DNA from: Ancylobacter tetraedralis
Lineage (GTDB): Bacteria; Pseudomonadota; Alphaproteobacteria; Rhizobiales; Xanthobacteraceae
Length of the DNA stretch: 64,000 nucleotides
NCBI RefSeq assembly: GCF_014195655.1
Contig: NZ_JACICD010000004.1
Coordinates: forward strand, 434,001 to 498,000
Direction of reading: 5' to 3'
The notes below the pieces were generated by a model, which did no database searches, had not been told where the DNA came from, and saw only the letters and a list, made by a program, of their open reading frames with translations. Both the position numbers and the translations under genes were made by a program. This document shows positions 49,428-58,639 of this stretch, piece by piece (position 1 is the first letter of the stretch; every line of letters begins with the position of its first letter).

Positions 49428-51193
49428 GTCTTCGACAGGCGCATGGCCGTGTCGATCAGGCCGACCATCGAATAAGTCTGGGGAATGTTGCCCCAGAGTT
49501 CGAGGGTCTGGTTGTCGATGTCCTCCGACAGCAGCCCCGCCTCGTTGCGCCGGTCCAGCAGGCTGGCGAACATCTCGCGCGCCTCGTCGCGGCGCCCGAT
49601 CATGTCCAGCGCGCACACGTACCAGAACGAGCAGATGGTGAAGGACGTCTCCGGCAGGCCGAAATCATCCTCGCCGGCATAGCGCATGAGGTAGCCGTTG
49701 CGCTTCAGGTCGCGCCCCACCCGTTCGACGGTGGCGATGAAGCGCGGATCGTCGGGCCGCACGAAGCCGAGATCGGCGAGCAGAAGCAGGCTGGCATCGA
49801 TCTGCCCATCCTCCTCCGCATCCACGAAACTGTTCATCTCCTCGTTCCACGCGAAGGAGAGGATGCGGGTGCGGATCGTGGCCGCCTGCTCCTTCCAGTA
49901 GGTCGCGCGTTCCGGCAGTTCCAGCACGCGGGCGATTCTGGCGAGCCGCGAGCAGGCGGCCCAGCTCATCACCGCCGAGAAGGTGTGCACCCGGCGCTTG
50001 CCGCGCAGTTCCCACAGGCCGGCATCCGGCTCGAAGGCGAATTCCGCCGCCTTGGCGCCGACGCCTTCGAGCAACTCGAACAGCGCCCGGTCGCCCCGGT
50101 TCGGCAGGCGCTGGTCGAAGAACATCTGCGCCGCCGCCAGCACGACATGGCCATAGCCGTCATTCTGCACCTGCTCGGCCGCCTGGTTGCCCACGCGCAC
50201 CGGCCCCATGCCGTGAAAGCCGGCCAGCGCCGGGGCGAAACGCTCCTCCAGCGGCGTGCCGGGCACGATGGAATAGACCGGCGCCAGCCGCCCGGAGGGA
50301 TCGGAGGCGATCACCGTGGTGAGATAGCGGATGAAGTCTTCCATCGTCCGGGTGGCGCCCAGCTGGTTCAGCGCGCGCACGGTGAAATAGCTGTCGCGCA
50401 GCCAGCAGTGCCGGTAGTCCCAGTTGCGGATGGAATGCGGCGCTTCGGGGATCGAGGTGGTGAGCGCGGCGACGATGCCGCCGGTCTCCTCGAAGGCGCA
50501 GAGCTTCAGCGAGATGGCGGCGCGGATCACCGCATCCTGCCACTCGAAGGGAATCGAGAGGTAGCGCACCCATTCCCACCAGTAGTCGCGCGTCTTCTCC
50601 TCGAAGGCGCGGGCAGTCTCGGCGAGGCTGGCGGCGAAGGGCTCGTCCGGACCGAGCACGATCGTCGCCGTCTTGTCGAGGACGAAGGGGCGCTCCTCCA
50701 TGACATAGACAATGGGCAGGTCGGTGGTGGCGCGCAGGGCGAAATCGTCGCCGGCAAAGCGCAGGTGGTTGCTGCCGCGCACCGGGGCAGGGTGCTGCTC
50801 ACCCCACTTGAAGTGCGGGCGCAGCCGGATGCTGACGCGGCACGTGCCGGCTAGCGGCTCGATCCGCCGCACCAGCATGGCCGGCCGGTAGATGCGGTCA
50901 TAGAGCTTGAAGCGCGGCGCGAAGTCGGTGATGCGCAGCCGGGCGCCGTCCGCATTTTCGAGGATCGTCTCGATGATGGCGGTGTTGGTCTGGTAGCGGC
51001 GCGTGGCTTTCACCTCACCGTCGAGCACGACGTCGAAGAAGCCGGCCTGCGGCTCCTCGCCGCCCAGCAGGGCGGAGAAGATCGGGTCGCCGTCGATGCG
51101 CGGCCAGCAGCACCAGTTGATCCGGCCGCGCGGATCGACCATCGCGGCGATGGTTCCATTGCCGATGGTGGCGAGATTGAGGTTGCTGCTCAC
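49397..51193 (-). CDS. GH15 family glycoside hydrolase, possible trehalase
   Basis: The product is 598 residues starting at a GTG whose GTGA overlaps the otsB stop. An N-terminal beta-sandwich (NLATIGNGTIAAMVDPRGRI) precedes an (alpha/alpha)6 barrel with the GH15 signature NWDYRHCWLRDSYF (257-270) and a late SEDIDNQTLELWGNIPQTYS motif containing the likely catalytic glutamate. GH15 includes glucoamylases and bacterial trehalases; the position between otsB and otsA favours a trehalose-active enzyme. It has no signal peptide. Confidence 0.9.
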   Translation of the reverse strand: MSSNLNLATIGNGTIAAMVDPRGRINWCCWPRIDGDPIFSALLGGEEPQAGFFDVVLDGEVKATRRYQTNTAIIETILENADGARLRITDFAPRFKLYDRIYRPAMLVRRIEPLAGTCRVSIRLRPHFKWGEQHPAPVRGSNHLRFAGDDFALRATTDLPIVYVMEERPFVLDKTATIVLGPDEPFAASLAETARAFEEKTRDYWWEWVRYLSIPFEWQDAVIRAAISLKLCAFEETGGIVAALTTSIPEAPHSIRNWDYRHCWLRDSYFTVRALNQLGATRTMEDFIRYLTTVIASDPSGRLAPVYSIVPGTPLEERFAPALAGFHGMGPVRVGNQAAEQVQNDGYGHVVLAAAQMFFDQRLPNRGDRALFELLEGVGAKAAEFAFEPDAGLWELRGKRRVHTFSAVMSWAACSRLARIARVLELPERATYWKEQAATIRTRILSFAWNEEMNSFVDAEEDGQIDASLLLLADLGFVRPDDPRFIATVERVGRDLKRNGYLMRYAGEDDFGLPETSFTICSFWYVCALDMIGRRDEAREMFASLLDRRNEAGLLSEDIDNQTLELWGNIPQTYSMVGLIDTAMRLSKTWEEAFWRGS

Positions 51194-51936
51194 GAGGCGA
51201 GGCGCTCCAGCATGGGAGGAATGTTGGCGAGCCAGCGACGCACCTCGGCCGGCGTATCGATGCGGAAATCGGCCTGTTCGGTCGCCCGCGGCCCGATGGC
51301 GACCGCCAGCCCGCCCATGGCGCGCACGGCGCGGAAGCCATCCTCGTCGGTCACGTCGTCGCCGACGAAGACCGGCTGTCGTCCGGCGAACAGGGCGCTG
51401 TTCATGAAGGTGTTGACCGCCGTGCCCTTGTGGTGGCCGCCCTGACGCACCTCGATCACGAACCGGCCCTTGAGGAACTCGACGCTGCCGTCCAGCCCGC
51501 GCCCGAGTTCGATGACCCGCGCCATGATGGCGTCGCCATGGTCGGACACCGCACGGAAATGGACCGCCAGCGACAGCGGCTTGTGCTCGATGAACACGCC
51601 CGGCCACGGCTCCATCTCACGCGCGAGGGCCTCTTCCAGCGGTTGCCGCCATTTCGGGATGGGAATGGGCACGGCCGGGGCATCGGGCGCGAGGCGGATT
51701 TCGGCGCCGTGCTGGCCGGAGGCGGACAGGCGCACGGGCGCGAAGCGCTGGTCCATCCAGTCGATGGTTCGCCCGGACACCAGCGCCACCGCGCCGTTCA
51801 AGACCTGCTGCAGCCGCGTGAGGAGATCCGGAAGGTCCGCGGGGATGGTGATTCCTTCCGGATGGTCCGCGTGCTCGATCAGGGTACCGTCAATATCGAG
51901 GAAGAGTGCCCAGTCGGCGCGTGGAAGAGGTTGCAT
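51190..51936 (-). CDS. otsB: Trehalose-6-phosphate phosphatase
   Basis: The product is 248 residues of the HAD superfamily: the nucleophile motif DIDGTLIEH (residues 14-22 region), SGRTIDWMDQRFAP, and the acidic motif PVFVGDDVTDEDGFRAV. It removes phosphate from trehalose 6-phosphate. It is the first gene of the operon; its stop overlaps the GH15 start codon. Confidence 0.94.
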   Translation of the reverse strand: MQPLPRADWALFLDIDGTLIEHADHPEGITIPADLPDLLTRLQQVLNGAVALVSGRTIDWMDQRFAPVRLSASGQHGAEIRLAPDAPAVPIPIPKWRQPLEEALAREMEPWPGVFIEHKPLSLAVHFRAVSDHGDAIMARVIELGRGLDGSVEFLKGRFVIEVRQGGHHKGTAVNTFMNSALFAGRQPVFVGDDVTDEDGFRAVRAMGGLAVAIGPRATEQADFRIDTPAEVRRWLANIPPMLERLAS

Positions 51937-52290
51937 GCCGTGTCCTGTTTCCGTCACGTCTCCCGCCGGTGCGGGTGTGGCGCTGAATACGGAGGAGGGC
52001 ACCGGAAACACGACACCCGTCGTCCGCCCCGGATAACCCGCCAGCACCGCCGGCGTTCCATTACCGCGCGGCTTTTTCTCCCGGCTGCCGCGAGCGGGGG
52101 GGGCGTAACGGAGCGTGCGAGAGGTTTCTGGATGTCGTACCGCGTCACGCCCGCGCGCTCGCGGGCCCGCTCAACCCTTGCCGCTCGCGGGCGCGCGGTT
52201 TACATAGCGCGCAATCCTTTTCACCGGCATCGAGGGTTCGTCGGCACGGCCGCGAACGCCCGGACGACGCGCTCCTTCAGGATCTGGCAC
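51937..52290. other. Divergent intergenic region otsB / ettA
   Basis: These 354 bases separate otsB and ettA and must hold promoters for both. No clear operator, RNA or small gene was recognised. AGGA before the ettA ATG is the only obvious translation signal. Confidence 0.5.
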
Positions 52291-53946
52291 ATGGCTTCCT
52301 ATCAGTACGTCTACCACATGCACGGAATGTCCAAGGCCTATCCGGGTGGCAAGAAGGTGCTCGACAACGTGCACCTCTCCTTCTACCCGACGGCCAAGAT
52401 CGGCATTCTCGGCCCCAACGGCTCGGGCAAGTCGACGCTGCTGAAGATCATGGCCGGCATCGACACGGATTATTCCGGCGAGGCCTGGGTGGCGGAAGGT
52501 GCGCGCGTCGGCTACCTGCCGCAGGAGCCGCTGCTCGACCCCACCCTCTCGGTGCGCGGGAACGTCATGCTCGGCGTCGCCAAGCAGCAGGCGATTCTCG
52601 AGCGCTACAACGAACTCGCCATGAACTATTCCGACGAGACCGCGGACGAGATGACCGCGCTCCAGGACGAGATCGAGGCGCAGGGCCTGTGGGACCTCGA
52701 CAGCAAGATCGACCAGGCGATGGATGCGCTCGGCTGCCCCGAGGAGGGGTCGGATGTCGCCCGGCTCTCGGGCGGCGAGCGTCGCCGCGTCGCGCTGTGC
52801 CAGCTCCTCCTCTCGCAGCCGGAACTGCTGCTGCTCGACGAACCGACCAACCATCTCGATGCCGAGACCACCAACTGGCTCGAAGGCCATCTGCGCAATT
52901 ATCCGGGCGCGATCCTGATCGTCACCCATGACCGCTACTTCCTCGACAACGTGACCGGCTGGATCCTCGAACTCGATCGCGGCCGCGGCATCCCCTATGA
53001 GGGCAACTATTCCTCCTGGCTGACGCAGAAGACCAAGCGCATGCAGCAGGAGAATCGCGAGGACGAGGCCCGCCAGCGCGCCCTTGCCTCCGAGCAGGAG
53101 TGGATGGCGGCCTCCCCCAAGGCCCGTCAGGCCAAGAACAAGGCGCGTATCCAGCGCTATGACGAACTGGTGAAGAAGGCCTCCGAGAAGGCGCCGACCA
53201 CCGCGCAGATCGTCATTCCGGTGTCGGAGCGGCTCGGCAACAACGTCATCGCCTTTGATGGCCTGTCGAAGTCGTTCGGCGACAAGCTCTTGATCGACAA
53301 CCTGTCTTTCAAGCTGCCGCCGGGCGGCATCGTCGGCGTCATCGGGCCGAACGGCGCGGGCAAGACCACGCTGTTCCGCATGATCAACGGGCTGGAGAAG
53401 CCCGATGCCGGCACCATCACCATCGGCGACAGCGTGCAGCTCGGCTATGTCGACCAGAACCGCGACGCGCTGGACGACAAGAAGACCGTGTGGGAGGAAA
53501 TCTCCGGCGGCAACGAGATCCTCTATCTCGGCAAGCGCGAGATCAATTCGCGCGCCTATTGCGGCGCCTTCAACTTCAAGGGCGGCGACCAGCAGAAGAA
53601 GGTCGGCATGCTCTCGGGCGGCGAGCGCAACCGCGTGCATCTCGCCCGCATCCTGCAACAGGGCGCCAATGTCCTGCTGCTCGACGAACCCACCAACGAT
53701 CTCGACGTCGAGACCCTGCGCGCGCTTGAGGAAGCGCTGGAAGACTTCGCGGGCTGCGCGGTCATCATCTCGCATGACCGCTTCTTCCTCGATCGCATCG
53801 CCACCCACATGCTGGCTTTCGAGGACAACAGTCATGTCGAGTGGTTCGAGGGCAATTTCCACGACTACGAGGAAGACAAGAAGCGCCGGCTCGGCGTCGA
53901 CAGCATCATCCCGCACCGCATGAAGCACAAGAAGCTCACGCGCTGA
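52291..53946 (+). CDS. ettA: Energy-dependent translational throttle protein EttA (ABC-F)
   Basis: The product is 551 residues with two ABC domains in one chain: Walker A GPNGSGKST and GPNGAGKTT, signatures LSGGERRRVAL and LSGGERNRVHL, and Walker B LLLLDEPTNHLDAET and LLLDEPTNDLDVET. The inter-domain linker and the arm with ASPKARQAKNKARIQRYDEL fit EttA. It gates the first elongation step on ribosomes depending on ATP/ADP. Confidence 0.95.
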   Translation: MASYQYVYHMHGMSKAYPGGKKVLDNVHLSFYPTAKIGILGPNGSGKSTLLKIMAGIDTDYSGEAWVAEGARVGYLPQEPLLDPTLSVRGNVMLGVAKQQAILERYNELAMNYSDETADEMTALQDEIEAQGLWDLDSKIDQAMDALGCPEEGSDVARLSGGERRRVALCQLLLSQPELLLLDEPTNHLDAETTNWLEGHLRNYPGAILIVTHDRYFLDNVTGWILELDRGRGIPYEGNYSSWLTQKTKRMQQENREDEARQRALASEQEWMAASPKARQAKNKARIQRYDELVKKASEKAPTTAQIVIPVSERLGNNVIAFDGLSKSFGDKLLIDNLSFKLPPGGIVGVIGPNGAGKTTLFRMINGLEKPDAGTITIGDSVQLGYVDQNRDALDDKKTVWEEISGGNEILYLGKREINSRAYCGAFNFKGGDQQKKVGMLSGGERNRVHLARILQQGANVLLLDEPTNDLDVETLRALEEALEDFAGCAVIISHDRFFLDRIATHMLAFEDNSHVEWFEGNFHDYEEDKKRRLGVDSIIPHRMKHKKLTR

Positions 53947-53979
53947 GGGCAGGGGCAGGGGACAGGGGCAGGGGGCGTC

Positions 53980-54756
53980 ATGCGCAGGACAGCGGAAGAC
54001 TGGAATCCCGGCCTCTACCTGAAATTCGGTGACGAGCGCACCCGCGCGGCGCGCGACCTGCTGGCGCAGGTGCCGCTTGAGGCGGCGCGCCATGTCGTCG
54101 ATATCGGCTGCGGGCCGGGCAATTCCACGCAGTTGCTGGCGGAGCGCTGGCCGGAGGCGGAGATTCTCGGCCTGGATTCCTCGCCCGCCATGGTGGCGCA
54201 GGCCTCGGAAAACCTGCCGGGCGCCCGCTTCGAGGTTGCCGATGTCGCCACCTGGAACCCGGCGCCGGGTACGGATCTCATCTTCGGCAATGCCGTGTTC
54301 CAGTGGGTGCCGGAGCATCCCGCCGTGCTGGCGCGCCTGCTCGGTGCGCTGCCCGAGGGCGGCGTACTCGCCGTGCAATTGCCGGACAATGTCACCGAAC
54401 CCTCGCACGCGCTGATGGCGGAGACCGCCGCGCAGGGGCCGTGGGCGGCAAAGAATGCCAGCGTCGGCCGCGAGGTGCTGCCCTCCGTCGGCGCCTATTA
54501 CGACCGGCTCAAGCCGCTCGCCCGCCGCGTCGACATCTGGCACATCTATTACAACCACGTGCTGGACGGGCCGGCGGCCATCACGGAGTGGTTCGCCTCG
54601 ACGGGCCTGCGCCCCTATCTCGCCCCGCTGGACGCAGAGGAGCGCGCCGCCTTCCTCGCCGACTACACCGCCCGGCTCGCCCAGGCCTATCCCATGCGCG
54701 TCGACGGCAAGGTCCTGCTGCGCTTCCCGCGACTGTTCATCGTCGCGGTGCGGTAG
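53980..54756 (+). CDS. tam: Trans-aconitate 2-methyltransferase
   Basis: The product is 258 residues. The SAM-binding loop DIGCGPGNSTQLLAERWPEA is followed by GLDSSPAMVAQA and FGNAVFQWVPEHPAVLARLL, the Tam signature. The N-terminus WNPGLYLKFGDERTRAARDL is characteristic. It methylates trans-aconitate, a side product that inhibits the citrate cycle. It follows ettA by 33 bases. Confidence 0.93.
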   Translation: MRRTAEDWNPGLYLKFGDERTRAARDLLAQVPLEAARHVVDIGCGPGNSTQLLAERWPEAEILGLDSSPAMVAQASENLPGARFEVADVATWNPAPGTDLIFGNAVFQWVPEHPAVLARLLGALPEGGVLAVQLPDNVTEPSHALMAETAAQGPWAAKNASVGREVLPSVGAYYDRLKPLARRVDIWHIYYNHVLDGPAAITEWFASTGLRPYLAPLDAEERAAFLADYTARLAQAYPMRVDGKVLLRFPRLFIVAVR

Positions 54757-54907
54757 AGCGTTTCGCGCGGTGTGGAAGCCGGTTCTCTTGGAGGCCGGTT
54801 CGCGTGGAAGCGGCGCGTCGAGACCCGATGGGCGCCGGACGGTCAACTCTTGCGCAGCGGAACCGGCTGCGGTTCACGGTGCGGCGCGTTTCGGCTATGT
54901 CGGACAG

Positions 54908-56143
54908 ATGCGCTTCCGGTTTCCGTTTCTCGTCGCCTTGATCCCTCTCGCCCTGGCCCTGTTCGGTGCCGGTACGCCCGCCCGCGCCGATGCAGCCTTC
55001 GACCGCTGGCTGGCGGCGCAATGGCCGGCGGCGCAGGCCATGGGAATTTCCCGCGCCACGTTCGAGCGCGAGACGAAGGGGCTGGAGCCGGATTATTCGC
55101 TGCCCGAACTGGCCATTCCCGGCAAGCCGCAGAAGCCCGGCGTGCAGGCGGAGTTCGTGCAGACGCCGGCCGCCTATCTCTCCGACAAGGCGATCGGCAC
55201 CTATGCCGCGCGCGGGCGCACGCTGGCCGGGCAGTATCGCGGGGAGCTTGCCGCCATCGAGCGGCAGTTCGGCGTGCCGCCCTCCATCCTGCTCGCCATC
55301 TGGGCGCGCGAGACCTCCTTTGGCGGCGCCAAGCTGAATTATGACGCGCTGCGCGTGCTGGCGACGCAGGCCTATGTCGGCCGCCGCAAGGAGACGTTCG
55401 AGGCCGAATTCCTCGCCGCGCTGAAGATCCTCGACGAGGGCCATGTCACACGCGCGCAGATGAAGAGCTCCTGGGCCGGCGCGCTCGGCCTCACCCAGTT
55501 CATGCCCACCGGCTATCTGAAATATGGTGTCGATCTCGATGGCGACGGCACCGCCAATATCTGGACCTCGGTGCCGGAGGCGCTGGCCGCCACGGCCAGC
55601 CTGCTGCGCGAAGAAGGCTGGCAACCCGGCAAGCGCTGGGCCTATGAGATCACCGTGCCGGCCGGCTTCGACTGCACGCAGGCCGAGCCGGGAACGACGC
55701 TTCCCATCAGTGAGTGGCTGAAGCGCGGCGTGAGAATTGCCGATGGCCGCCGCCTGCCCCCGGCGGCGCTGAAGGATCCGGCTTCCATCATACTGCCGGC
55801 CGGCCCCTATGGCCCGGCCTTCCTGACGCCGGCCAACTACTTCGTGCTGAAGGACTATAACTTCGCCGATCTCTACGTGCTCTATGTTGGCCACCTCGCC
55901 GACCGCATCGAGGACGACCGCCCCTTCGCGAAGGGCTGGTCCGATATCGCGCTGGTGAAGACGCGCGACCTCGAATTCATGCAGCAGGTGCTCACCCGCA
56001 AGGGCTTCTATGCCGAGAAGATCGACGGCAAGGCCGGCATGAAGACGCGCGCCGCGCTCGGCGCCTACCAGAAGGCGAACGGCCTGCCGCTGGACTGCTG
56101 GCCGGACGCGCAGGTGCTGGAGCACATGAAGCGCGGCGGGTGA
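54908..56143 (+). CDS. Lytic murein transglycosylase, MltB type, with peptidoglycan-binding domain
   Basis: The product is 411 residues with a signal peptide (LVALIPLALALFGAGTPARA). The catalytic domain has IWARETSFGGAKLNYDALRV with the catalytic glutamate and GALGLTQFMPTGYLKYGVD. A C-terminal peptidoglycan-binding domain (VLTRKGFYAEKIDGKAGMKT RAALGAYQKANG, residues about 345-405) follows. It cuts peptidoglycan glycan strands in the periplasm. Soluble, since no lipobox cysteine is present. Confidence 0.93.
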   Translation: MRFRFPFLVALIPLALALFGAGTPARADAAFDRWLAAQWPAAQAMGISRATFERETKGLEPDYSLPELAIPGKPQKPGVQAEFVQTPAAYLSDKAIGTYAARGRTLAGQYRGELAAIERQFGVPPSILLAIWARETSFGGAKLNYDALRVLATQAYVGRRKETFEAEFLAALKILDEGHVTRAQMKSSWAGALGLTQFMPTGYLKYGVDLDGDGTANIWTSVPEALAATASLLREEGWQPGKRWAYEITVPAGFDCTQAEPGTTLPISEWLKRGVRIADGRRLPPAALKDPASIILPAGPYGPAFLTPANYFVLKDYNFADLYVLYVGHLADRIEDDRPFAKGWSDIALVKTRDLEFMQQVLTRKGFYAEKIDGKAGMKTRAALGAYQKANGLPLDCWPDAQVLEHMKRGG

Positions 56144-56168
56144 GGGGTGGAGCCTCCCCGCCTCGCTC

Positions 56169-57110
56169 TCACCGCGGCATGCGGCTGATCACGCGCAGGT
56201 CCTTGCCGGCGCCGAGGTCGCGGGCGGAGAGCCAGAACACCTCGCCCTCGCTGTCCTCGGTGTCGAGCCACAGGAAAGGCAGTTCGGGATATTCGAATTC
56301 CAGCAGGTCCTTGCCGGTGCCGATCTCGCAGATGATGCCGCCGCGCGCGGTCAATTGGGCGGGCGCCTGCGCCAGGATGCGCCGCACGAGGCTGAGCCCG
56401 TCCGGCCCGCCGTCGAAGGCCAGCGCCGGCTCGTGGCGGTATTCGGCCGGCAGGCGTGCCATGGCCTCGGCGTCGACATAGGGCGGGTTGGTGATGATGA
56501 GATCGTAGAGCCGGCCCTTGAGCGGATCGAACAGGTCGCCCTGAATCAGGTTCACCCGGTCGTCCAGATTGTGCTCGTGGACATTTTCCGCCGCCAGCGC
56601 GAGCGCGTCGGGCGAAATGTCGACCGCATCGACCTGCGCGTTGGGGAACATCATCGCCGCCAGCACAGCAAGGCAGCCCGAGCCGGTGCACAGGTCCAGC
56701 GCCCGGCCGACCGAGGCGGGATCCTCGATCAGCGAGAAGCCCTGACCGCTGAACAGGTCGCCGGCCATCAGCTCGCCGATGAAGGAGCGCGGCACGATGG
56801 CGCGCGAATCGCTGCGGAACGGCACGCCGCGAATATAGGTGCGGCCCAGCAGGTAGGCGGCCGGCTCGCGCGTGAGACAGCGCCGTTCGATCAGTTCGGC
56901 GAGGCGAACCCGCTCGCCGCTGGTCAGCCGGGCGTCGAGCCAGGGGGAGAGGTCGTCGACCGGCAGCTGCAGCGCCTCCAGCACGATGAAGGCGGCCTCG
57001 TCGAGCGCGCTGGTCGTGCCGTGGCCGAATTCGAGCTGCGCCGCGTTGAACCGGCTCACGGCGTAGCGCACGAAGTCCCGCACCGTCCTGAGTTCGTCAG
57101 CTGCCGACAT
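56169..57110 (-). CDS. prmB: Ribosomal protein L3 glutamine methyltransferase
   Basis: The product is 313 residues of the HemK/PrmB family. The SAM-binding part shows RALDLCTGSGCLAVLAAMMF and the catalytic NPPY lies in LIITNPPYVDAEAMARLP. The N-terminal helical part with GTTSALDEAAFIVLEAL and the length favour PrmB over PrmC. It methylates a glutamine of ribosomal protein L3. Confidence 0.93.
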   Translation of the reverse strand: MSAADELRTVRDFVRYAVSRFNAAQLEFGHGTTSALDEAAFIVLEALQLPVDDLSPWLDARLTSGERVRLAELIERRCLTREPAAYLLGRTYIRGVPFRSDSRAIVPRSFIGELMAGDLFSGQGFSLIEDPASVGRALDLCTGSGCLAVLAAMMFPNAQVDAVDISPDALALAAENVHEHNLDDRVNLIQGDLFDPLKGRLYDLIITNPPYVDAEAMARLPAEYRHEPALAFDGGPDGLSLVRRILAQAPAQLTARGGIICEIGTGKDLLEFEYPELPFLWLDTEDSEGEVFWLSARDLGAGKDLRVISRMPR

Positions 57111-57283
57111 GTCGTCCCTCCCTGCTGGTCCTGAGGGTCAGCACGCCGCGCGCGGGAAAGCAAGCGTCCGCCCGCGCTGCCGGGCGGGATGGCCGAGCGC
57201 GATGGCCGGCGGGACGGCCGGCGCTTGTAATCGGCGCGTCATGGATCGATAGGATGGAGGCGGCTCAACAGCGAGGATCAGGC

Positions 57284-57568
57284 ATGGCCCAGCCGGCGAA
57301 TGACGACGAAATCACCCTTGTCATCGACCGCTCCGTCGCGGTGGTGCTGTTCGAGTTTCTCTCGCGCACCGTGGACGACGCGGATGGCGAGGCGCTGACG
57401 GATTTCATCGAGGACGAGGCCGAGATTCCCGCTCTCTGGGCGCTGCTCGCCGGGCTGGAGAGCGTGCTCACCGAGCCGATGGCCGAGGATTACGAGCGTC
57501 GGGTGATTGCCGCCCGGGAGGCAGTGATGAAGCGCTTCGGCGGCGCCTTTTCCGACAAGGACGACTGA
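57284..57568 (+). CDS. Small acidic hypothetical protein
   Basis: The product is 94 residues, strongly acidic, beginning MAQPANDDEITLVIDRSVAV. It appears helical (VLFEFLSRTVDDADGEAL, then PALWALLAGLESVLTEPM) with no membrane or signal segment. It is convergent with the CDF transporter gene and stands alone. No family was recognised; an in-frame ATG at 57254 is a possible alternative start. Confidence 0.65.
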   Translation: MAQPANDDEITLVIDRSVAVVLFEFLSRTVDDADGEALTDFIEDEAEIPALWALLAGLESVLTEPMAEDYERRVIAAREAVMKRFGGAFSDKDD

Positions 57569-57587
57569 GGTCCGGGCGAGCGCCGTC

Positions 57588-58535
57588 TCAGTCCTCACGC
57601 CATGCGTTCGCGCCCGGCCCCGCATGGGCCGGTGCGGCGAGCCGCGGGATCACGGTGACGCTGGCGCCCGGCAGCAGGGTGGCGAGCTCGGTGGTGATGC
57701 GGTCCATGGCGGCCTGGATGTCGGCCATGGTCCGCTCCGGCAGGAAGCCGAGCTCGATCTCGACATAGGCCGTGTTGCCGGACAGGCGCGAGCGCACCGC
57801 GCCGAGGCTGTCATAGGCATCGAACTGGGCGATGAGCGCGCGGTTGATCTGCACCTGCTGGCGCTCTTCCAGCGCGCGGTCGAGCAGCGAGGGCAGGGCC
57901 TGCTTCCACATGGAAACCGCGAGTTGCACCATCACCACGGCCACGAAGACCGAGCCCGCAACTTCCGCGAACAGGCCGATGGGTGAGCCGGCGAACAGCG
58001 CGTTGGCCAGCAGCGCCAGAAGCACGATGCCGGACGAAATCAGCTTGGCCAGCCGGGTGCGCACCTGCCCGGTGATGATGACGGAGGAGCCGTCGCTTCC
58101 CGCCTTCCACAGCGCGCGCAGCACGAGCCCGTTCTGCACGAGGTTGACGAGGCTGAGGACCACCGCGGCGATCAGGCCGAGTTCCACCTGCTCGGGCGGA
58201 TGCCACCAGCGGTAGCTCGCCGCCACCGCCACCGAGGCGCCGGCAAGCCCCATCGCCGTGCCGAGCCCGGCATTGGCAAACTGCTCCAGCTTGCCCGCGC
58301 CATAGTCGAAATCATGGAACGCGCCACGCTGGATGCGCCGCAGCAGCACGAGCAGCACGAGTTCCAGCGCCAGCAGGATGTAGCCGCGGATCACCTCCGC
58401 CATCATCATGAGCGAGTTCGCCCATAGCGCAGCGGCGAGGAAGAGCAGCCCGAGCGCGAAATCGGAGATCGCGCCCAGCAGCATCGAGCGCTCGCGCGCC
58501 TTTGAAGCCGGATCCAGCATCAGCCCACAGCCCAT
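57588..58535 (-). CDS. Cation diffusion facilitator-like transporter
   Basis: The product is about 315 residues with five to six membrane helices. The core resembles CDF proteins: FALGLLFLAAALWANSLMMM, FDYGAGKLEQFANAGLGTAM (similar to the family YG-KLE segment) and a C-terminal cytoplasmic ferredoxin-like domain (GNTAYVEIELGFLPERTMAD). The metal-site HxxxD and DxxxD pairs are not obvious, so it may be a divergent member. Starts at 58535 or 58520 are equally possible. Confidence 0.75.
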   Translation of the reverse strand: MGCGLMLDPASKARERSMLLGAISDFALGLLFLAAALWANSLMMMAEVIRGYILLALELVLLVLLRRIQRGAFHDFDYGAGKLEQFANAGLGTAMGLAGASVAVAASYRWWHPPEQVELGLIAAVVLSLVNLVQNGLVLRALWKAGSDGSSVIITGQVRTRLAKLISSGIVLLALLANALFAGSPIGLFAEVAGSVFVAVVMVQLAVSMWKQALPSLLDRALEERQQVQINRALIAQFDAYDSLGAVRSRLSGNTAYVEIELGFLPERTMADIQAAMDRITTELATLLPGASVTVIPRLAAPAHAGPGANAWRED

Positions 58536-58639
58536 CGTTGAGAGAACCGGACTGTTGTGAACGCATTGGCCGGCGACGCGCAACATGACAAAGGGCGCAG
58601 CCTCGCTCCCGCCGCTCTGCGCCCCGTCGCCGACGCGCC

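Noticed and set aside
52171-54846. Long open frame (about 890 codons) on the minus strand opposite ettA and tam
   Set aside because: It mirrors two clear genes on the other strand, has biased arginine/histidine/leucine composition and no domain; high-GC genes often leave the antisense frame open.
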